NCBI RefSeq assembly: GCF_002205635.1
Contig: NZ_NISJ01000008.1
Coordinates: forward strand, 87,001 to 151,000
Direction of reading: 5' to 3'
DNA length: 64,000 bases
Source: Sphingopyxis witflariensis
GTDB lineage: Bacteria > Pseudomonadota > Alphaproteobacteria > Sphingomonadales > Sphingomonadaceae
The position numbers and the translations under genes were made by a program. Positions within the stretch are counted from its first letter, which is position 1. The number at the start of each line of letters is the position of its first letter. The notes under the pieces were generated by a model. The model searched no databases, had not been told where the DNA came from, and worked only from the letters and a program-made list of their open reading frames with translations. Shown here in pieces: positions 1 to 7,817 of this stretch.

Positions 1-237
1 TGAACATATATTCCCCCCACTTCGTTGATGGTGCGAGGGCGGATAGTCCTATTCTAACCCGCGGGAAAGCTGAGATTGGAACGAAAGCATTCAAAATGGC
101 AGCAATGCACAGATGAGTTCGCGGTTGTCGCTTGTGGCGCCCCGTCTCAAAACCGGGGTGTCAGCTGGCCGGACATCTCGATAGCATCGCTCCAAATTGA
201 GGGTCACGATTCGGATGGCCCCAGATTGAGAGGCCCC

Positions 238-510
238 ATGCCCCATACCACCCGCATCGAGCGCATCCCGAACTGGCCGGCGATGATGACCCGCAAGCTG
301 GCGGCCGATTATTGCTGCCTGAGCGAGGCGCAATTCGAGCGCGAGATTATCGCCGGTCGCCTGCCGGTCCCCGTCATCCTTGGCGGGCGCGATCATTGGC
401 ACAAGCCGACGCTCGACAAGCACCTTGAGCGCATCGTCAACGGCGATCCATATGATTGGCGCGCCGACAGTCCACTCTATGCCGATGATCCGAAATATAG
501 GCGGAAATGA
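238..510 (+). CDS. AlpA/excisionase-like DNA-binding protein
   Basis: A 90-residue protein. Its middle part has the winged-helix pattern of AlpA/excisionase regulators: LAADYCCLSEAQF forms the helix-turn-helix, followed by a G-R-L-P turn and a W-H-K-P-T-L-D recognition wing. The frame stays open further upstream to a TTG at 76, but the ATG at 238 follows a purine-rich stretch and leaves an ordinary domain length. Its stop overlaps the start of the next gene as ATGA, so the two are probably translationally coupled. With its two downstream neighbours and the adjacent tRNA it suggests the end of an integrated element. The exact DNA target is unknown. Confidence 0.6.
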   Translation: MPHTTRIERIPNWPAMMTRKLAADYCCLSEAQFEREIIAGRLPVPVILGGRDHWHKPTLDKHLERIVNGDPYDWRADSPLYADDPKYRRK

Positions 511-809
511 TGATCGAGCTTTTGACCGAAAAGGAAGCCGCCGCACGGCTGAGGATCAGCGAAAGAACGCTGCGCGACATCCGAGGCCGCGGCGAAATCG
601 CCTATGTCAGGATAAGCGCGCGCAAGATCCTTTATCGCCTTGAGGATTGCGACAACTACATCGCGTCGCGCGTCCGCCAGAACACTCCGTTGCAACCCAC
701 CGAAAGGCGAACCTCGAGGAAGCGGGCCGACGGGATCATTCCCTTCTCGCAGCTAATGCGCGAAAAAAAGGAGCGTGGCCGTGGCGAAAGACCTCAAGGA
801 AGTGAGTGA
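507..809 (+). CDS. Excisionase-family helix-turn-helix protein
   Basis: A 100-residue protein with an N-terminal excisionase-type helix-turn-helix at about residues 5-52 (LTEKEAAARLRISERTLRD, then a wing ending YRLEDCDNYI). A basic, probably disordered tail rich in R, K and E follows. The start overlaps the upstream stop by four bases, and a second ATG at 510 is equally possible. It is the second of three small winged-helix genes in a row. Such proteins usually act as recombination directionality factors or regulators in integrated elements; which role applies here cannot be told from sequence. Confidence 0.65.
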   Translation: MMIELLTEKEAAARLRISERTLRDIRGRGEIAYVRISARKILYRLEDCDNYIASRVRQNTPLQPTERRTSRKRADGIIPFSQLMREKKERGRGERPQGSE

Positions 810-852
810 AGCCCGTATCGCACAGCGTGCCGAACAGTTGCGCCGCCGATGA
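781..852 (+). CDS. Possible 23-residue peptide between HTH genes
   Basis: A GTG-initiated frame encodes a short basic, helical peptide (starts AKDLKEVSEAR). It lies in the +1 frame relative to the end of the upstream gene and overlaps its last codons. Its TGA overlaps the next ATG as ATGA, and a GGAG lies just upstream of the GTG. It may be a coupling leader, or the original C-terminus of the upstream gene reached by a frameshift. Support is only this spacing. Confidence 0.2.
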   Translation: MAKDLKEVSEARIAQRAEQLRRR

Positions 853-1220
853 GCGACCAGAGCCATATCCTACCCGAGCATGACGTCCGGCCATATTCCG
901 TCGCCCAACTCGCCGATCGGTGGGGATGCAGCGGCAATGTCGTCCGCAAGCTGATCAACCAGGGTGAGCTGCAATGCTTCCGTATTGGCAGCCTCATCCG
1001 CATTCCTGCGGCCGAGGTCCAGCGATTCGAGACGATCGCGCCAGCACCGGAACCGGTCATCGATATTGCGCCCACCGACACTATCGCGCCCACCCCGAAC
1101 GCTCCGAAGAGGCGAAATATCCCACGCGCGCCACGCGCCAAAATTCGCCCAAAGAGGATCGGTTCGACCAGCGTGGAAGAGGCGCGAGCATATCTGCTCG
1201 GATTTCTCGAAAAGAAGTAG
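849..1220 (+). CDS. Excisionase-like helix-turn-helix protein, third in tandem
   Basis: A 123-residue protein. Residues 14-60 form an excisionase-type domain (YSVAQLADRWGCSGNVVRKL, then the wing FRIGSLIRIPAAEVQRFE). A proline- and alanine-rich linker (about 62-85) leads to a very basic stretch (RAPRAKIRPKR) and a short C-terminal helix. It is the last gene before the tRNA-Arg and runs towards the tRNA 3' end. That position is typical of element genes next to an attachment site. No integrase is visible within the window; if there is one, it lies to the left. Confidence 0.65.
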   Translation: MSDQSHILPEHDVRPYSVAQLADRWGCSGNVVRKLINQGELQCFRIGSLIRIPAAEVQRFETIAPAPEPVIDIAPTDTIAPTPNAPKRRNIPRAPRAKIRPKRIGSTSVEEARAYLLGFLEKK

Positions 1221-1224
1221 CCGC

Positions 1225-1246
1225 CATGTTCCATCCATGTTGCATC
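1225..1246. repeat. Tandem 11-bp repeat next to the tRNA
   Basis: Two adjacent copies of CATGTTSCATC differ at a single base. They lie just downstream of the last HTH gene and about 100 bp from the 3' end of the tRNA. An AT-richer stretch with repeated GAAAATC-like words follows (about 1262-1290). Arm-type integrase or Xis binding sites look like this, but no partner end is in the window to test it. Confidence 0.35.
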
Positions 1247-1349
1247 GAGTCACCGAAACGCACTGAAAATCAGCGAAAATCGTTGAAACTCCGTGTTACA
1301 TGGAGAAAGTCAGAAGAGGGGCGATTTAATCGCTAAGTCATTGAAAATA

Positions 1350-1426
1350 TGGTGCACCCGGCGGGATTCGAACCCACGGCCCCCAGATTAGGAATCTGAT
1401 GCTCTATCCTGCTGAGCTACGGGTGC
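1350..1426 (-). tRNA. tRNA-Arg (anticodon CCT)
   Basis: Read on the minus strand, this is a complete 77-nt cloverleaf. It has a 7-bp acceptor stem (GCACCCG/CGGGTGC), a D arm with GCTC/GAGC, a seven-base anticodon loop TTCCTAA, a T arm with GGTTCGAATCC, discriminator A and an encoded CCA end. The anticodon CCT reads AGG. The 3' end faces the three excisionase-like genes, so it is a candidate attachment site for the element to the left. The element carries no separate rebuilt tRNA end in this window. Confidence 0.96.
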
Positions 1427-1461
1427 GCCGGGGTCCGTGTAGCGGCAGGGCGCTGGCAGCG

Positions 1462-1941
1462 TCAATTGGCGAGATCGGGTGGAATGATCGGGACGAGCAA
1501 CGGCATCGCCGCAATGCCGTCGTCGCGCAGCGCCTCGGCCTCTTCGGGTGAGGCCTGTCCGTGAATTAGGTCCTCGGCCGCGCGGCCCTCGTGCATCGCG
1601 CGCGCCGCATTGGCGAAATCGCGCCCGACCCAGCGCGACTGGGGCAGCATCTCGGCCTGCTTGGCCGCAATCTCTGCCATCAGCTGACGCACCAGTTCGG
1701 GTGAGAACCCACCAGCCGGCTCCTGCGCCGGGCCGCTGCCAGATTTCGCGGGCACGCTGACCTGCCGGTTCGACTTGGCGCCGACGCGCGGCGCCATCAC
1801 CGCCTTTTTGACTTTGCTGTCACCGCAGACCGGGCAGGAAATCAGCCCGCGTGCCTGCTGGTCGGCGAAGCTGTCGCTGCTCGCGAACCATGCCTCGAAC
1901 CGGTGATCGCCGGCGGCGCAGCAAAGGTCGAAGACGATCAA
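1462..1941 (-). CDS. DUF1178 family protein
   Basis: A 159-residue protein of the DUF1178 family. The N-terminus has the family pattern of two cysteines followed by G-D-H-R-F-E-A-W-F. A CPVCG zinc-knuckle-like motif at about residue 36 is followed by lysine-rich K-V-K-K-A and a conserved C-terminal segment (ESRWVG-like, FANAARAMHEG). The function of the family is unknown. The start is TTG at 1941, two bases after the grxC stop, so it is probably co-translated with glutaredoxin and the ComF gene. Confidence 0.85.
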   Translation of the reverse strand: MIVFDLCCAAGDHRFEAWFASSDSFADQQARGLISCPVCGDSKVKKAVMAPRVGAKSNRQVSVPAKSGSGPAQEPAGGFSPELVRQLMAEIAAKQAEMLPQSRWVGRDFANAARAMHEGRAAEDLIHGQASPEEAEALRDDGIAAMPLLVPIIPPDLAN

Positions 1942-1943
1942 GG

Positions 1944-2204
1944 TCAGGCCATCCCGAGCAAGGGATCGAGACCGCCGCGCGCATCGAGCGCCGCCAGATC
2001 GTCGCTGCCACCGATATGTTTTCCGTCGATAAATATCTGCGGCACGGTACGGCCACCGCGCGCGCGATCAACCATCTTATCGAAACCTGCGCGGTCCATC
2101 GTCACGTCAATCTCTTCATATTCGGCGCCCTTGCGGTCGAACAATGCCTTGGCCCGCGTGCAATAGGGGCAGAGGAATTTGGTATAGATTTCTATCTTTG
2201 CCAT
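1944..2204 (-). CDS. grxC: Glutaredoxin 3
   Basis: An 86-residue glutaredoxin with the dithiol active site C12-P-Y-C15. It also has the conserved T-V-P-Q-I-F-I segment (cis-proline) and the G-G-S-D-D glutathione-binding motif, and a standard length for the family. It reduces protein disulfides and glutathione mixed disulfides in the cytoplasm using glutathione. It lies between comF and the DUF1178 gene on the same strand with only a few bases between them, so the three probably form one transcript. Confidence 0.95.
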   Translation of the reverse strand: MAKIEIYTKFLCPYCTRAKALFDRKGAEYEEIDVTMDRAGFDKMVDRARGGRTVPQIFIDGKHIGGSDDLAALDARGGLDPLLGMA

Positions 2205-2208
2205 GCGG

Positions 2209-3078
2209 CTATCCTGTCATCCTTTCGTCATCGATATCGGAATCCAACGACGCAAAGTCAAATATGTTGCTTGTCATCAGCGCATCGGGAACGACGCGGG
2301 CCCAGGTGAGCGCCGATACGCGCGCCGCGCCGCCGCGCCGTAGCACGCGCGCTGCCGCGCGCAAGGTCGCCCCGCTCGCGTGAACATCGTCGATCAGCAC
2401 CAGATGCCGTCCGGCCACCCGATCTTTCGCCTCCGCCGCCAGCGCGAAAGCCCCGGCAACGATGCGCTCGCGCTCGCGGCGGCCCTTGCCGCGCAGCACC
2501 GCCGTCGCCTTGGTTCGCAGCAGCAGATGATGATCATGCGCTACGCCAGTCGCCTTCGTCAGCGCATCCGCGACCAGCGCCGCCTGGTTGAACCCGCGCG
2601 ACCACAGCCGCCAGCGATGGAGCGGCACGGGGACGAGCAGCATCGCCTCTGGCGCACCCAATGCGACGACGCGCCGCGCCATCAACTGCGCCATCAGGCG
2701 GGCATGACCGAGCCGGCGGCCATATTTGAACCGCAGCGCGACGGTGCGCGCCACCGGTCCATAGGCGACCGCCGCCGGTGCGCCATCGAAGGGCGGCGGG
2801 CTGGCAAGGCAGGCGCCGCACGCGATCGCCACGTCCGGCAAGGCCGTCGGCAGCGGGATCGAGCAATGCGAACAGGCCGGGCCATCGAGAAAATAGAGCG
2901 ATGACCAACAGGTCAGGCAAAATTGCCGGTCTTCGCCAACAATGACGCCGCAGCCGGGGCAACGCGGCGGCAGGGCATAATCGACGACAGCGCGTGCCGC
3001 CTTGCGCAGAGCGCGCAACAGCCCCTCTCCAGCCCTCGCCGGCACATCGATTTCGGCGTCCCCCGTTTGCGTCGCCAT
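2209..3078 (-). CDS. ComF family phosphoribosyltransferase-like protein
   Basis: A 289-residue ComF-family protein. It has an N-terminal zinc-ribbon-like cysteine cluster (RCPGCG, then FCLTCW, then ACSHC and CGAC) and a C-terminal phosphoribosyltransferase fold with the PRPP loop VLIDDVHASGATL. In competent bacteria ComF helps take up single-stranded DNA. In alphaproteobacteria the role is often unproven. The frame extends to 3135, but the ATG at 3078 gives the usual family start and leaves about 40 bp to the divergent methyltransferase gene. Confidence 0.88.
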   Translation of the reverse strand: MATQTGDAEIDVPARAGEGLLRALRKAARAVVDYALPPRCPGCGVIVGEDRQFCLTCWSSLYFLDGPACSHCSIPLPTALPDVAIACGACLASPPPFDGAPAAVAYGPVARTVALRFKYGRRLGHARLMAQLMARRVVALGAPEAMLLVPVPLHRWRLWSRGFNQAALVADALTKATGVAHDHHLLLRTKATAVLRGKGRRERERIVAGAFALAAEAKDRVAGRHLVLIDDVHASGATLRAAARVLRRGGAARVSALTWARVVPDALMTSNIFDFASLDSDIDDERMTG

Positions 3079-3120
3079 GACGGACTTGTGAAGCATCGCC
3101 CGGGGCGGCACAAGCGCGGC

Positions 3121-3972
3121 ATGTCGCAGTCCCAAAGCCCGCTCTTTTCTCCCCTCCGCACCCGCGCCCAGCGCGACCGTATGGCGCGTCAGCCCGCCGG
3201 AGCCAATTTCCTCGCACCGATCATCGCCGACACCCTGCTCGACCGGCTGACGATGGTGACTCGCGAATTTTCACGGTGCTTGCTTGTCGGCGCGCATGAT
3301 CCGTCGCTGATCGCGCATCTGAACGGCACCGGCACCGAACTGACGATAGCCGAGGCAGGCCCGAGACTGGCCGCGGAAAATGGCGCATTGGCGGTCGAGG
3401 CCGATGCCATCGACCTGCCGTTCGGCAGCTTCGATCTGATCCTATGGCCCGGCGGGCTCGACAGCATCAACGATGTGCCCGGCGCGCTCGTCCGCCTGCG
3501 CGCGCTGCTCGCGCCCGACGGGCTGCTGCTCGGCGCATTCGTTGGCGACGGCAGCCTGCCCCGGCTGCGCCGCGCCGTGATGGCCGACGGCGTGCGTTCG
3601 ATCGCGCGGATGCATCCGCAGATCGACCTCGCCGCAATGGGCAATTTGCTCCAGCGGGTCGGCTTCGCGCTGCCTGTGGTCGATGTCGAAGCGTTGACGG
3701 TGCGTTATGGAAACATGTTCGCGCTGGTTCGCGACCTGCGCGCGGGCGGCCTGTCGAGTCGGCTGTCCCCGGCCCCGGCCCCGTTGACGCGCGAAGAGGC
3801 CGCGCGAATCGCCGCTGCCTTCGCGGCCGAGGCCGACCCCGACGGCCGCATCGGCGAACAGTTTCGCCTCGTCCATTTCAGCGGCTGGGCGCCGCATCCC
3901 GACCAACCGCAACCTGCACGGCGCGGCAGCGGCACCGCGTCGCTGAGCGAAGCGCTGAAACCGCAGAAATGA
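3121..3972 (+). CDS. Class I SAM-dependent methyltransferase
   Basis: A 283-residue protein resembling the BioC/NDUFAF5-like methyltransferases. It opens with the F-x-P-x-x-R family start, has a degenerate SAM motif I (CLLVGAHDPSLIAHL) and motif IV-like LPFGSFDLILWPGGLDSIND. It also has the conserved segment around H-P-Q-I-D-L-A-A-M-G-N-L-L-Q-R-V-G-F. The substrate cannot be assigned; the NDUFAF5 family methylates or hydroxylates a complex I subunit, which is only an analogy. It is divergent from comF. The ATG at 3121 was chosen because the longer frame overlaps the ComF coding region. Confidence 0.75.
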   Translation: MSQSQSPLFSPLRTRAQRDRMARQPAGANFLAPIIADTLLDRLTMVTREFSRCLLVGAHDPSLIAHLNGTGTELTIAEAGPRLAAENGALAVEADAIDLPFGSFDLILWPGGLDSINDVPGALVRLRALLAPDGLLLGAFVGDGSLPRLRRAVMADGVRSIARMHPQIDLAAMGNLLQRVGFALPVVDVEALTVRYGNMFALVRDLRAGGLSSRLSPAPAPLTREEAARIAAAFAAEADPDGRIGEQFRLVHFSGWAPHPDQPQPARRGSGTASLSEALKPQK

Positions 3973-3977
3973 ACGTC

Positions 3978-3999
3978 ACCCTTCGCAGGGACGAAGGGT
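3978..3999. terminator. Hairpin between convergent genes
   Basis: An 8-bp perfect stem (ACCCTTCG/CGAAGGGT) with a 6-base loop lies between the stop of the methyltransferase and the end of the Nudix gene. There is no T-run, so if it terminates transcription it does so weakly. Confidence 0.3.
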
Positions 4000-4003
4000 C
4001 AGA

Positions 4004-4432
4004 TCAAACCAGTGCCTCGAGCAAGCCGATCAGCGGCTCGTCGGCCGGCGGCATGGCAAGGCCATGGAGTTCGACCGGACGCACCCAGCGCAGCGCGCTT
4101 GCATGCTGCGCCACCGGCGTCCCACGCCATTTGCGGCAGACATAGAGGAGCAGGAGCAAATGCTTGTCGCCCAGCGGCTCGCTGGCGAAACAGGCGGGAG
4201 CGAGGCAGGCGTGATCGACGTCAATCGCCAGCTCTTCCTCCAATTCGCGAATCAGCGCCTGTTCGGGCGTTTCGCCGGGTTCGATCTTACCGCCGGGAAA
4301 TTCCCATAATCCGGCCATCGACAGGCCTTCGGGGCGCTGCTGCACCAACAGGCGACCATCGCGGTCGACCAGCGCCGCCGCAACCACAATGAGACAATTT
4401 TCCAACGACTTTCCCTGCTGCGAAACCGACAA
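4004..4432 (-). CDS. mutT: MutT-type Nudix hydrolase
   Basis: A 142-residue Nudix protein that probably hydrolyses oxidised or non-canonical nucleoside triphosphates (8-oxo-dGTP type). The Nudix box covers residues 48-70 (GG..EPGETPEQALIRELEEEL). All glutamates are present, but the usual final glycine is alanine (ELAI). The LWEFPGGK segment and length match MutT. The start is TTG at 4432, supported by a strong AGGAGG nine bases upstream. It converges with the methyltransferase gene. It could equally act on another nucleotide. Confidence 0.87.
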   Translation of the reverse strand: MSVSQQGKSLENCLIVVAAALVDRDGRLLVQQRPEGLSMAGLWEFPGGKIEPGETPEQALIRELEEELAIDVDHACLAPACFASEPLGDKHLLLLLYVCRKWRGTPVAQHASALRWVRPVELHGLAMPPADEPLIGLLEALV

Positions 4433-4598
4433 ATTATTAACCCTCCTGTGCGACGACGGGCACGATCGGGAACTCTAGGGCCAGAATCCCCGGATTGCAC
4501 GGCTGAGGTTTCAGGCGATCGGGACCAGACCGATCGAAGCCAGGCGAGCGCCGTGCTGTCCAGGAATGCTGCGCCCGGTTCGAGACAGGGGCGGAACG

Positions 4599-4769
4599 AT
4601 GAAGATATTTGCCGGGATGATGCGGTCGACCAAGGCCGCGACAGCGATCGAATATGGCCTGATCATCGCGCTGATTTTTATCGCTGCGATGGCGACCATC
4701 GCGGCTGTCGGCGAAGAGACGGGCAAGATGTGGCGCCATGTGGGATCGGAGATTGATGCCGCAATGTAG
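4599..4769 (+). CDS. Flp-type pilin (first copy)
   Basis: A 56-residue Flp/Fap pilin. A short basic leader is followed by the type IVb signature A-T-A-I-E-Y-G-L and one hydrophobic segment (about residues 18-38). The residue before the expected cleavage site is alanine rather than the usual glycine. The ATG at 4599 has AGGGGCGG upstream. Flp pilins form tight-adherence pili, but no tad assembly genes are in this window, so the two pilins are orphans locally. The tail (MWRHVGSEIDAAM) differs from that of the second copy. Confidence 0.88.
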   Translation: MKIFAGMMRSTKAATAIEYGLIIALIFIAAMATIAAVGEETGKMWRHVGSEIDAAM

Positions 4770-4908
4770 GCCGCTAGGCGGACAGACATCCGCCCGATGC
4801 ATCGACATGCGACCAAGTTAAGAATTTCAAAACCTATTCGACCTAGACCGGCAGCGTTGACCACGACCAGACCGTCAACAGGGTAAGTGACTTGTCAGGA
4901 GACCAGAC

Positions 4909-5091
4909 ATGAAGTTCATTAAAAAGTTCGGGCGCGACACCAAGGCCGCGACCGCCATCGAATACGGCCTGATCGCCGCTCTGATCGCCGTTGGTTTGAT
5001 CACCACGCTTGGCCTCGTTGGCGGCGAAGTGAACACGACCTTTGACAAGGTCAAGACCGGCCTGAGCGCCGCCAATACCAAGGCTCCGTAA
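4909..5091 (+). CDS. Flp-type pilin (second copy)
   Basis: A 60-residue Flp pilin. A basic leader (MKFIKKFGRD) precedes A-T-A-I-E-Y-G-L-I-A-A-L and a single membrane helix; the C-terminal tail is polar (NTTFDKVKTGLSAANTKAP). AGGAGA lies eight bases upstream of the ATG. A strong intrinsic terminator follows at 5128. The 139-bp gap after the first pilin and the own terminator suggest high-level, possibly separate expression. Assembly would need a tad locus elsewhere in the genome. Confidence 0.93.
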   Translation: MKFIKKFGRDTKAATAIEYGLIAALIAVGLITTLGLVGGEVNTTFDKVKTGLSAANTKAP

Positions 5092-5127
5092 AGCCAGGCA
5101 GATTCAGCGCCTGCCTCGGCAGGCCAA

Positions 5128-5159
5128 AAAAGGGCGGTGGAGCGATCCACCGCCCTTTT
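5128..5159 (+). terminator. Rho-independent terminator after Flp pilin
   Basis: A 13-bp perfect stem (AAAAGGGCGGTGG paired with CCACCGCCCTTTT, 6-base loop) ends in a T-run on the plus strand and is flanked by an A-run upstream. It lies between the pilin gene and the convergent M48 protease gene and could work in both directions. Confidence 0.9.
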
Positions 5160-5174
5160 CTTATACGCTTCGCA

Positions 5175-6686
5175 TTATCGGGCCGCGTAAACGACCAGCT
5201 TCACCTTCTGCCCCGGAGTCAGGCGGCGGGTGGCCGACAGCCGGTTGAGCACCTGGAAGCGCTCGGCCTTGTAATTGCTGTACGCCATGCGCTGGGCGAG
5301 CGTGGCGACCGTATCGCCGCGCCCCACGGTCACGACATCGATACGCCGCGGCTTGATCGCCGCCGCTTCGGCCGTACTCAGCCGCCGGACGCTGTTGAAC
5401 ATCGAATTGAACACGCTGGCCCCGCCCGCTTTTGTCAGCGCGACGAAGTGAAAGGCGCTGCTCCGCGAAAATTCATAGGCAAAGACGGTCACATCAACCT
5501 GCCCCGACTGGCTATTCGCCCGTGCAGTCGAATAATAGGCGGGAATGCCGTTCACCGTCGTCCGCTGCAGGCTGCTCGGGCTGATCGACGTATTGCCCGC
5601 GACCCCCTTGAACACCGCCGAAACATAGGAATTCATATCGCCGCTATACGGCCCGGTCGAAAATTGCGCCTGTCCGCCATTGCCGCTGACCATCACCGCG
5701 CTGGCGCCGTTCTGCATCCCATAGCCGTTCGGAACAGCGAAGCGCAGCTTGAGGTCGGGGTGCAAAAACTCATTGCCCTCGACCACGCCCTGCGCCGGAT
5801 CGTCGCCGTACAGCACATTGTCGACCGAGGCGAGGAAGGCATCGGCGTTGCGCTTCCCCCCGGCCCCGCCCACGCGGGTCGCCAGCGTTTCGGCATTGCG
5901 AACGCGCGATGCGGGGTCGGGGTGGGTGCTCGCCCATTCGGGCAGCGAGCGCGCGTCGCCGCCCGCCAGCCGCGCTTCGAGGCTGGTCTGGTTGGCGAGG
6001 CTGGCGAGCATCGTCGACAGCGCCATCGGATCATAGCCCGCGCTGCGCAGATATTGGACGCCAAGCTGATCGGCCTCCAATTCCTGCCCGCGCGAAAAGC
6101 CCAGCGTCGCCATTTGTGCGACCTGCATCGCATTATTCTGAAGCAATCCGCCCAGCCCGCCGAGCAGGCCGCCATTGTCACCGATCGCCCCGCCCAGCAC
6201 CGCGCCCAGCACGCCGAGGATCTGGTTGCGCGTCGCCGCCGACTGGCGTTTCTTGCTGTGCCGGGCCGCCACATGACCAACCTCATGCCCCAGTACGCCT
6301 GCAAGTTCGGCCTCGTCGTTCATCAGGGCCATCAACTGACGGGTGACATAGACATAGCCGCCGGGGATCGCGAAGGCGTTGTTCACAGGTGAGTTGAGCA
6401 GGGTCACGGTGAAGTCGCTGGGCGAGCGCGACAGGCCCGACTGAACGGCGATATTCTGACCGATCCGGTTGACGTAGCTCGCCTGCGGCCCCGTATAGGC
6501 ACCGCCAAATTCCGCCATCAGCTCGGGATGCGCCTCACTCCCCTGCTTGCGGTCGGTGGCCGATATACTCGTCGCGGTCTGGATCGCCTTGAGCTGGGCA
6601 TCGGCCACGCCTGTAAAGGCCAGACTGCCCAGAGCCGCCGATGCCACCAGCTTGATAGCCAGACCTTTTTTTTTCTTCCGAGTCAT
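5175..6686 (-). CDS. Secreted M48 family metalloprotease with C-terminal LysM-like domain
   Basis: A 503-residue exported protein. A basic n-region (RKKKKG) and signal peptide end near ADA-Q (residue 31). The M48 peptidase core has H134-E-V-G-H138 and the third ligand at E204 (ELEAD). Gly-rich segments follow, and residues of about 450-503 form a LysM-like domain (VGRGDTVATLAQRM to PGQKVKLV), suggesting peptidoglycan binding. Related periplasmic proteases of the BepA/YfgC group act in envelope quality control. The ATG has GGGAGG nine bases upstream. A perfect EcfG-type promoter sits about 100 bp upstream, so the gene is probably in the general stress regulon (inference). Confidence 0.92.
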   Translation of the reverse strand: MTRKKKKGLAIKLVASAALGSLAFTGVADAQLKAIQTATSISATDRKQGSEAHPELMAEFGGAYTGPQASYVNRIGQNIAVQSGLSRSPSDFTVTLLNSPVNNAFAIPGGYVYVTRQLMALMNDEAELAGVLGHEVGHVAARHSKKRQSAATRNQILGVLGAVLGGAIGDNGGLLGGLGGLLQNNAMQVAQMATLGFSRGQELEADQLGVQYLRSAGYDPMALSTMLASLANQTSLEARLAGGDARSLPEWASTHPDPASRVRNAETLATRVGGAGGKRNADAFLASVDNVLYGDDPAQGVVEGNEFLHPDLKLRFAVPNGYGMQNGASAVMVSGNGGQAQFSTGPYSGDMNSYVSAVFKGVAGNTSISPSSLQRTTVNGIPAYYSTARANSQSGQVDVTVFAYEFSRSSAFHFVALTKAGGASVFNSMFNSVRRLSTAEAAAIKPRRIDVVTVGRGDTVATLAQRMAYSNYKAERFQVLNRLSATRRLTPGQKVKLVVYAAR

Positions 6687-6784
6687 CGACGTGCCTCCCT
6701 TATGCTCTCATTGTCAGGGAATATCCCCGATTCGCCACAAGGCAAGCCACGGATGAACCACGGCATGCCGGCTTTGTGTAGTGG

Positions 6785-6809
6785 AACGCGATATGGCCGT
6801 TCGGGTTCC
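6785..6809 (-). promoter_or_regulatory. EcfG-type promoter for the M48 protease
   Basis: On the minus strand this reads GGAAC (6809-6805), a 16-base spacer, then CGTT (6788-6785). It matches the alphaproteobacterial EcfG consensus GGAAC-N16/17-CGTT exactly. It points at the M48 gene, whose ATG is about 100 bases downstream. The cognate sigma locus lies at 46.6-50.9 kb of the same window. Confidence 0.75.
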
Positions 6810-6859
6810 GGCCCCGGCGATCGGCCGGCCCCCGCAATCCCGGTTGGACGATGAGCCGG

Positions 6860-7807
6860 TCAGGCGCGGCCCATGGCCAGGAATTTTTCCTCACGCGCTG
6901 CGAGCAGCGTATCGCGCGGCAGGCCCGACAGCGTGTCGAGTTCTGCGGCGATCGCATCGCCAAGCGAGGCAATCGCCACATCGGGCGCACGGTGGGCGCC
7001 GCCGACGGGTTCGGGAATGATGCGGTCGATCACTTTCAGCGCCAGCAGATCCTCCGCCGCCATCTTCATCGCCGCCGCCGCATCGGCCGCCTTGTCCGAC
7101 GTGCGCCACAGGATCGACGCGCAGCCCTCGGGTGAAATCACCGAATAAACCGCATGTTCGAACATCAGGACACGATTCGCCGCAGCCAGCGCAATCGCAC
7201 CGCCCGACCCGCCTTCGCCGACGACCGCGGCGATCATCGGTACGCCCAGCGCAAGGCATTGCTCGGTCGAGCGTGCAATCGCTTCAGCCTGCCCACGTTC
7301 TTCGGCCTGAATTCCCGGAAAAGCCCCCGACGTATCGACCAGCGTCACCACCGGCAGGCCGAAGCGATCGGCCAACTGCATCAGCCGGATCGCCTTGCGA
7401 TAACCCTCGGGCTTCGCCATCCCGAAATTATGCTTCATGCGCGACGGAATATCGTCGCCCTTTTCATGGCCGATCACCATCACGCGGCGACCGCGAAAAC
7501 GCGCGAGCCCACCCATGATCGCCTGATCGTCGCCGAAATTACGGTCGCCAGCCAGTGGCATCCAGTCGTCGAACAGACCCGCGACATAATGTTTGAAATG
7601 CGGCCGGTCGGGATGGCGCGCGACCTGCGTCTTCTGCCACGGCGTCAGCCGCGTGTAGATATCACGCAGCATTTTCGCCGACTTGGCCTCCAGCCGCGCA
7701 ATGTCATTGTCGATGTTGAGCGTCGGGTCGTCGCCCATCTCGCGCAATTCGGCGATCTGGCGGTCGAGCGCCGCGACGGGTTTTTCAAAATCCAGAAAGG
7801 CTGTCAT
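6860..7807 (-). CDS. accA: Acetyl-CoA carboxylase carboxyltransferase subunit alpha
   Basis: A 315-residue AccA. It has the family N-terminus (FLDFEKPVAALDRQI), the Y-T-R-L-T-P-W-Q-K-T-Q-V-A-R-H segment and the crotonase-like core with GHEKGDD, GMAKPEGYRKA, GEGGSGGA and SPEGCASILWR. With AccD it transfers carboxybiotin's CO2 to acetyl-CoA to give malonyl-CoA, the first step of fatty-acid synthesis. The ATG at 7807 was chosen over the longer frame because it gives the conserved start. It sits ten bases after xerD on the same strand. Confidence 0.97.
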   Translation of the reverse strand: MTAFLDFEKPVAALDRQIAELREMGDDPTLNIDNDIARLEAKSAKMLRDIYTRLTPWQKTQVARHPDRPHFKHYVAGLFDDWMPLAGDRNFGDDQAIMGGLARFRGRRVMVIGHEKGDDIPSRMKHNFGMAKPEGYRKAIRLMQLADRFGLPVVTLVDTSGAFPGIQAEERGQAEAIARSTEQCLALGVPMIAAVVGEGGSGGAIALAAANRVLMFEHAVYSVISPEGCASILWRTSDKAADAAAAMKMAAEDLLALKVIDRIIPEPVGGAHRAPDVAIASLGDAIAAELDTLSGLPRDTLLAAREEKFLAMGRA

Positions 7808-7817
7808 CGTCGGACCG

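Noticed and set aside
76..237. Upstream extension of the first HTH gene to a TTG
   Set aside because: No ribosome binding site; the ATG at 238 gives a normal domain length.
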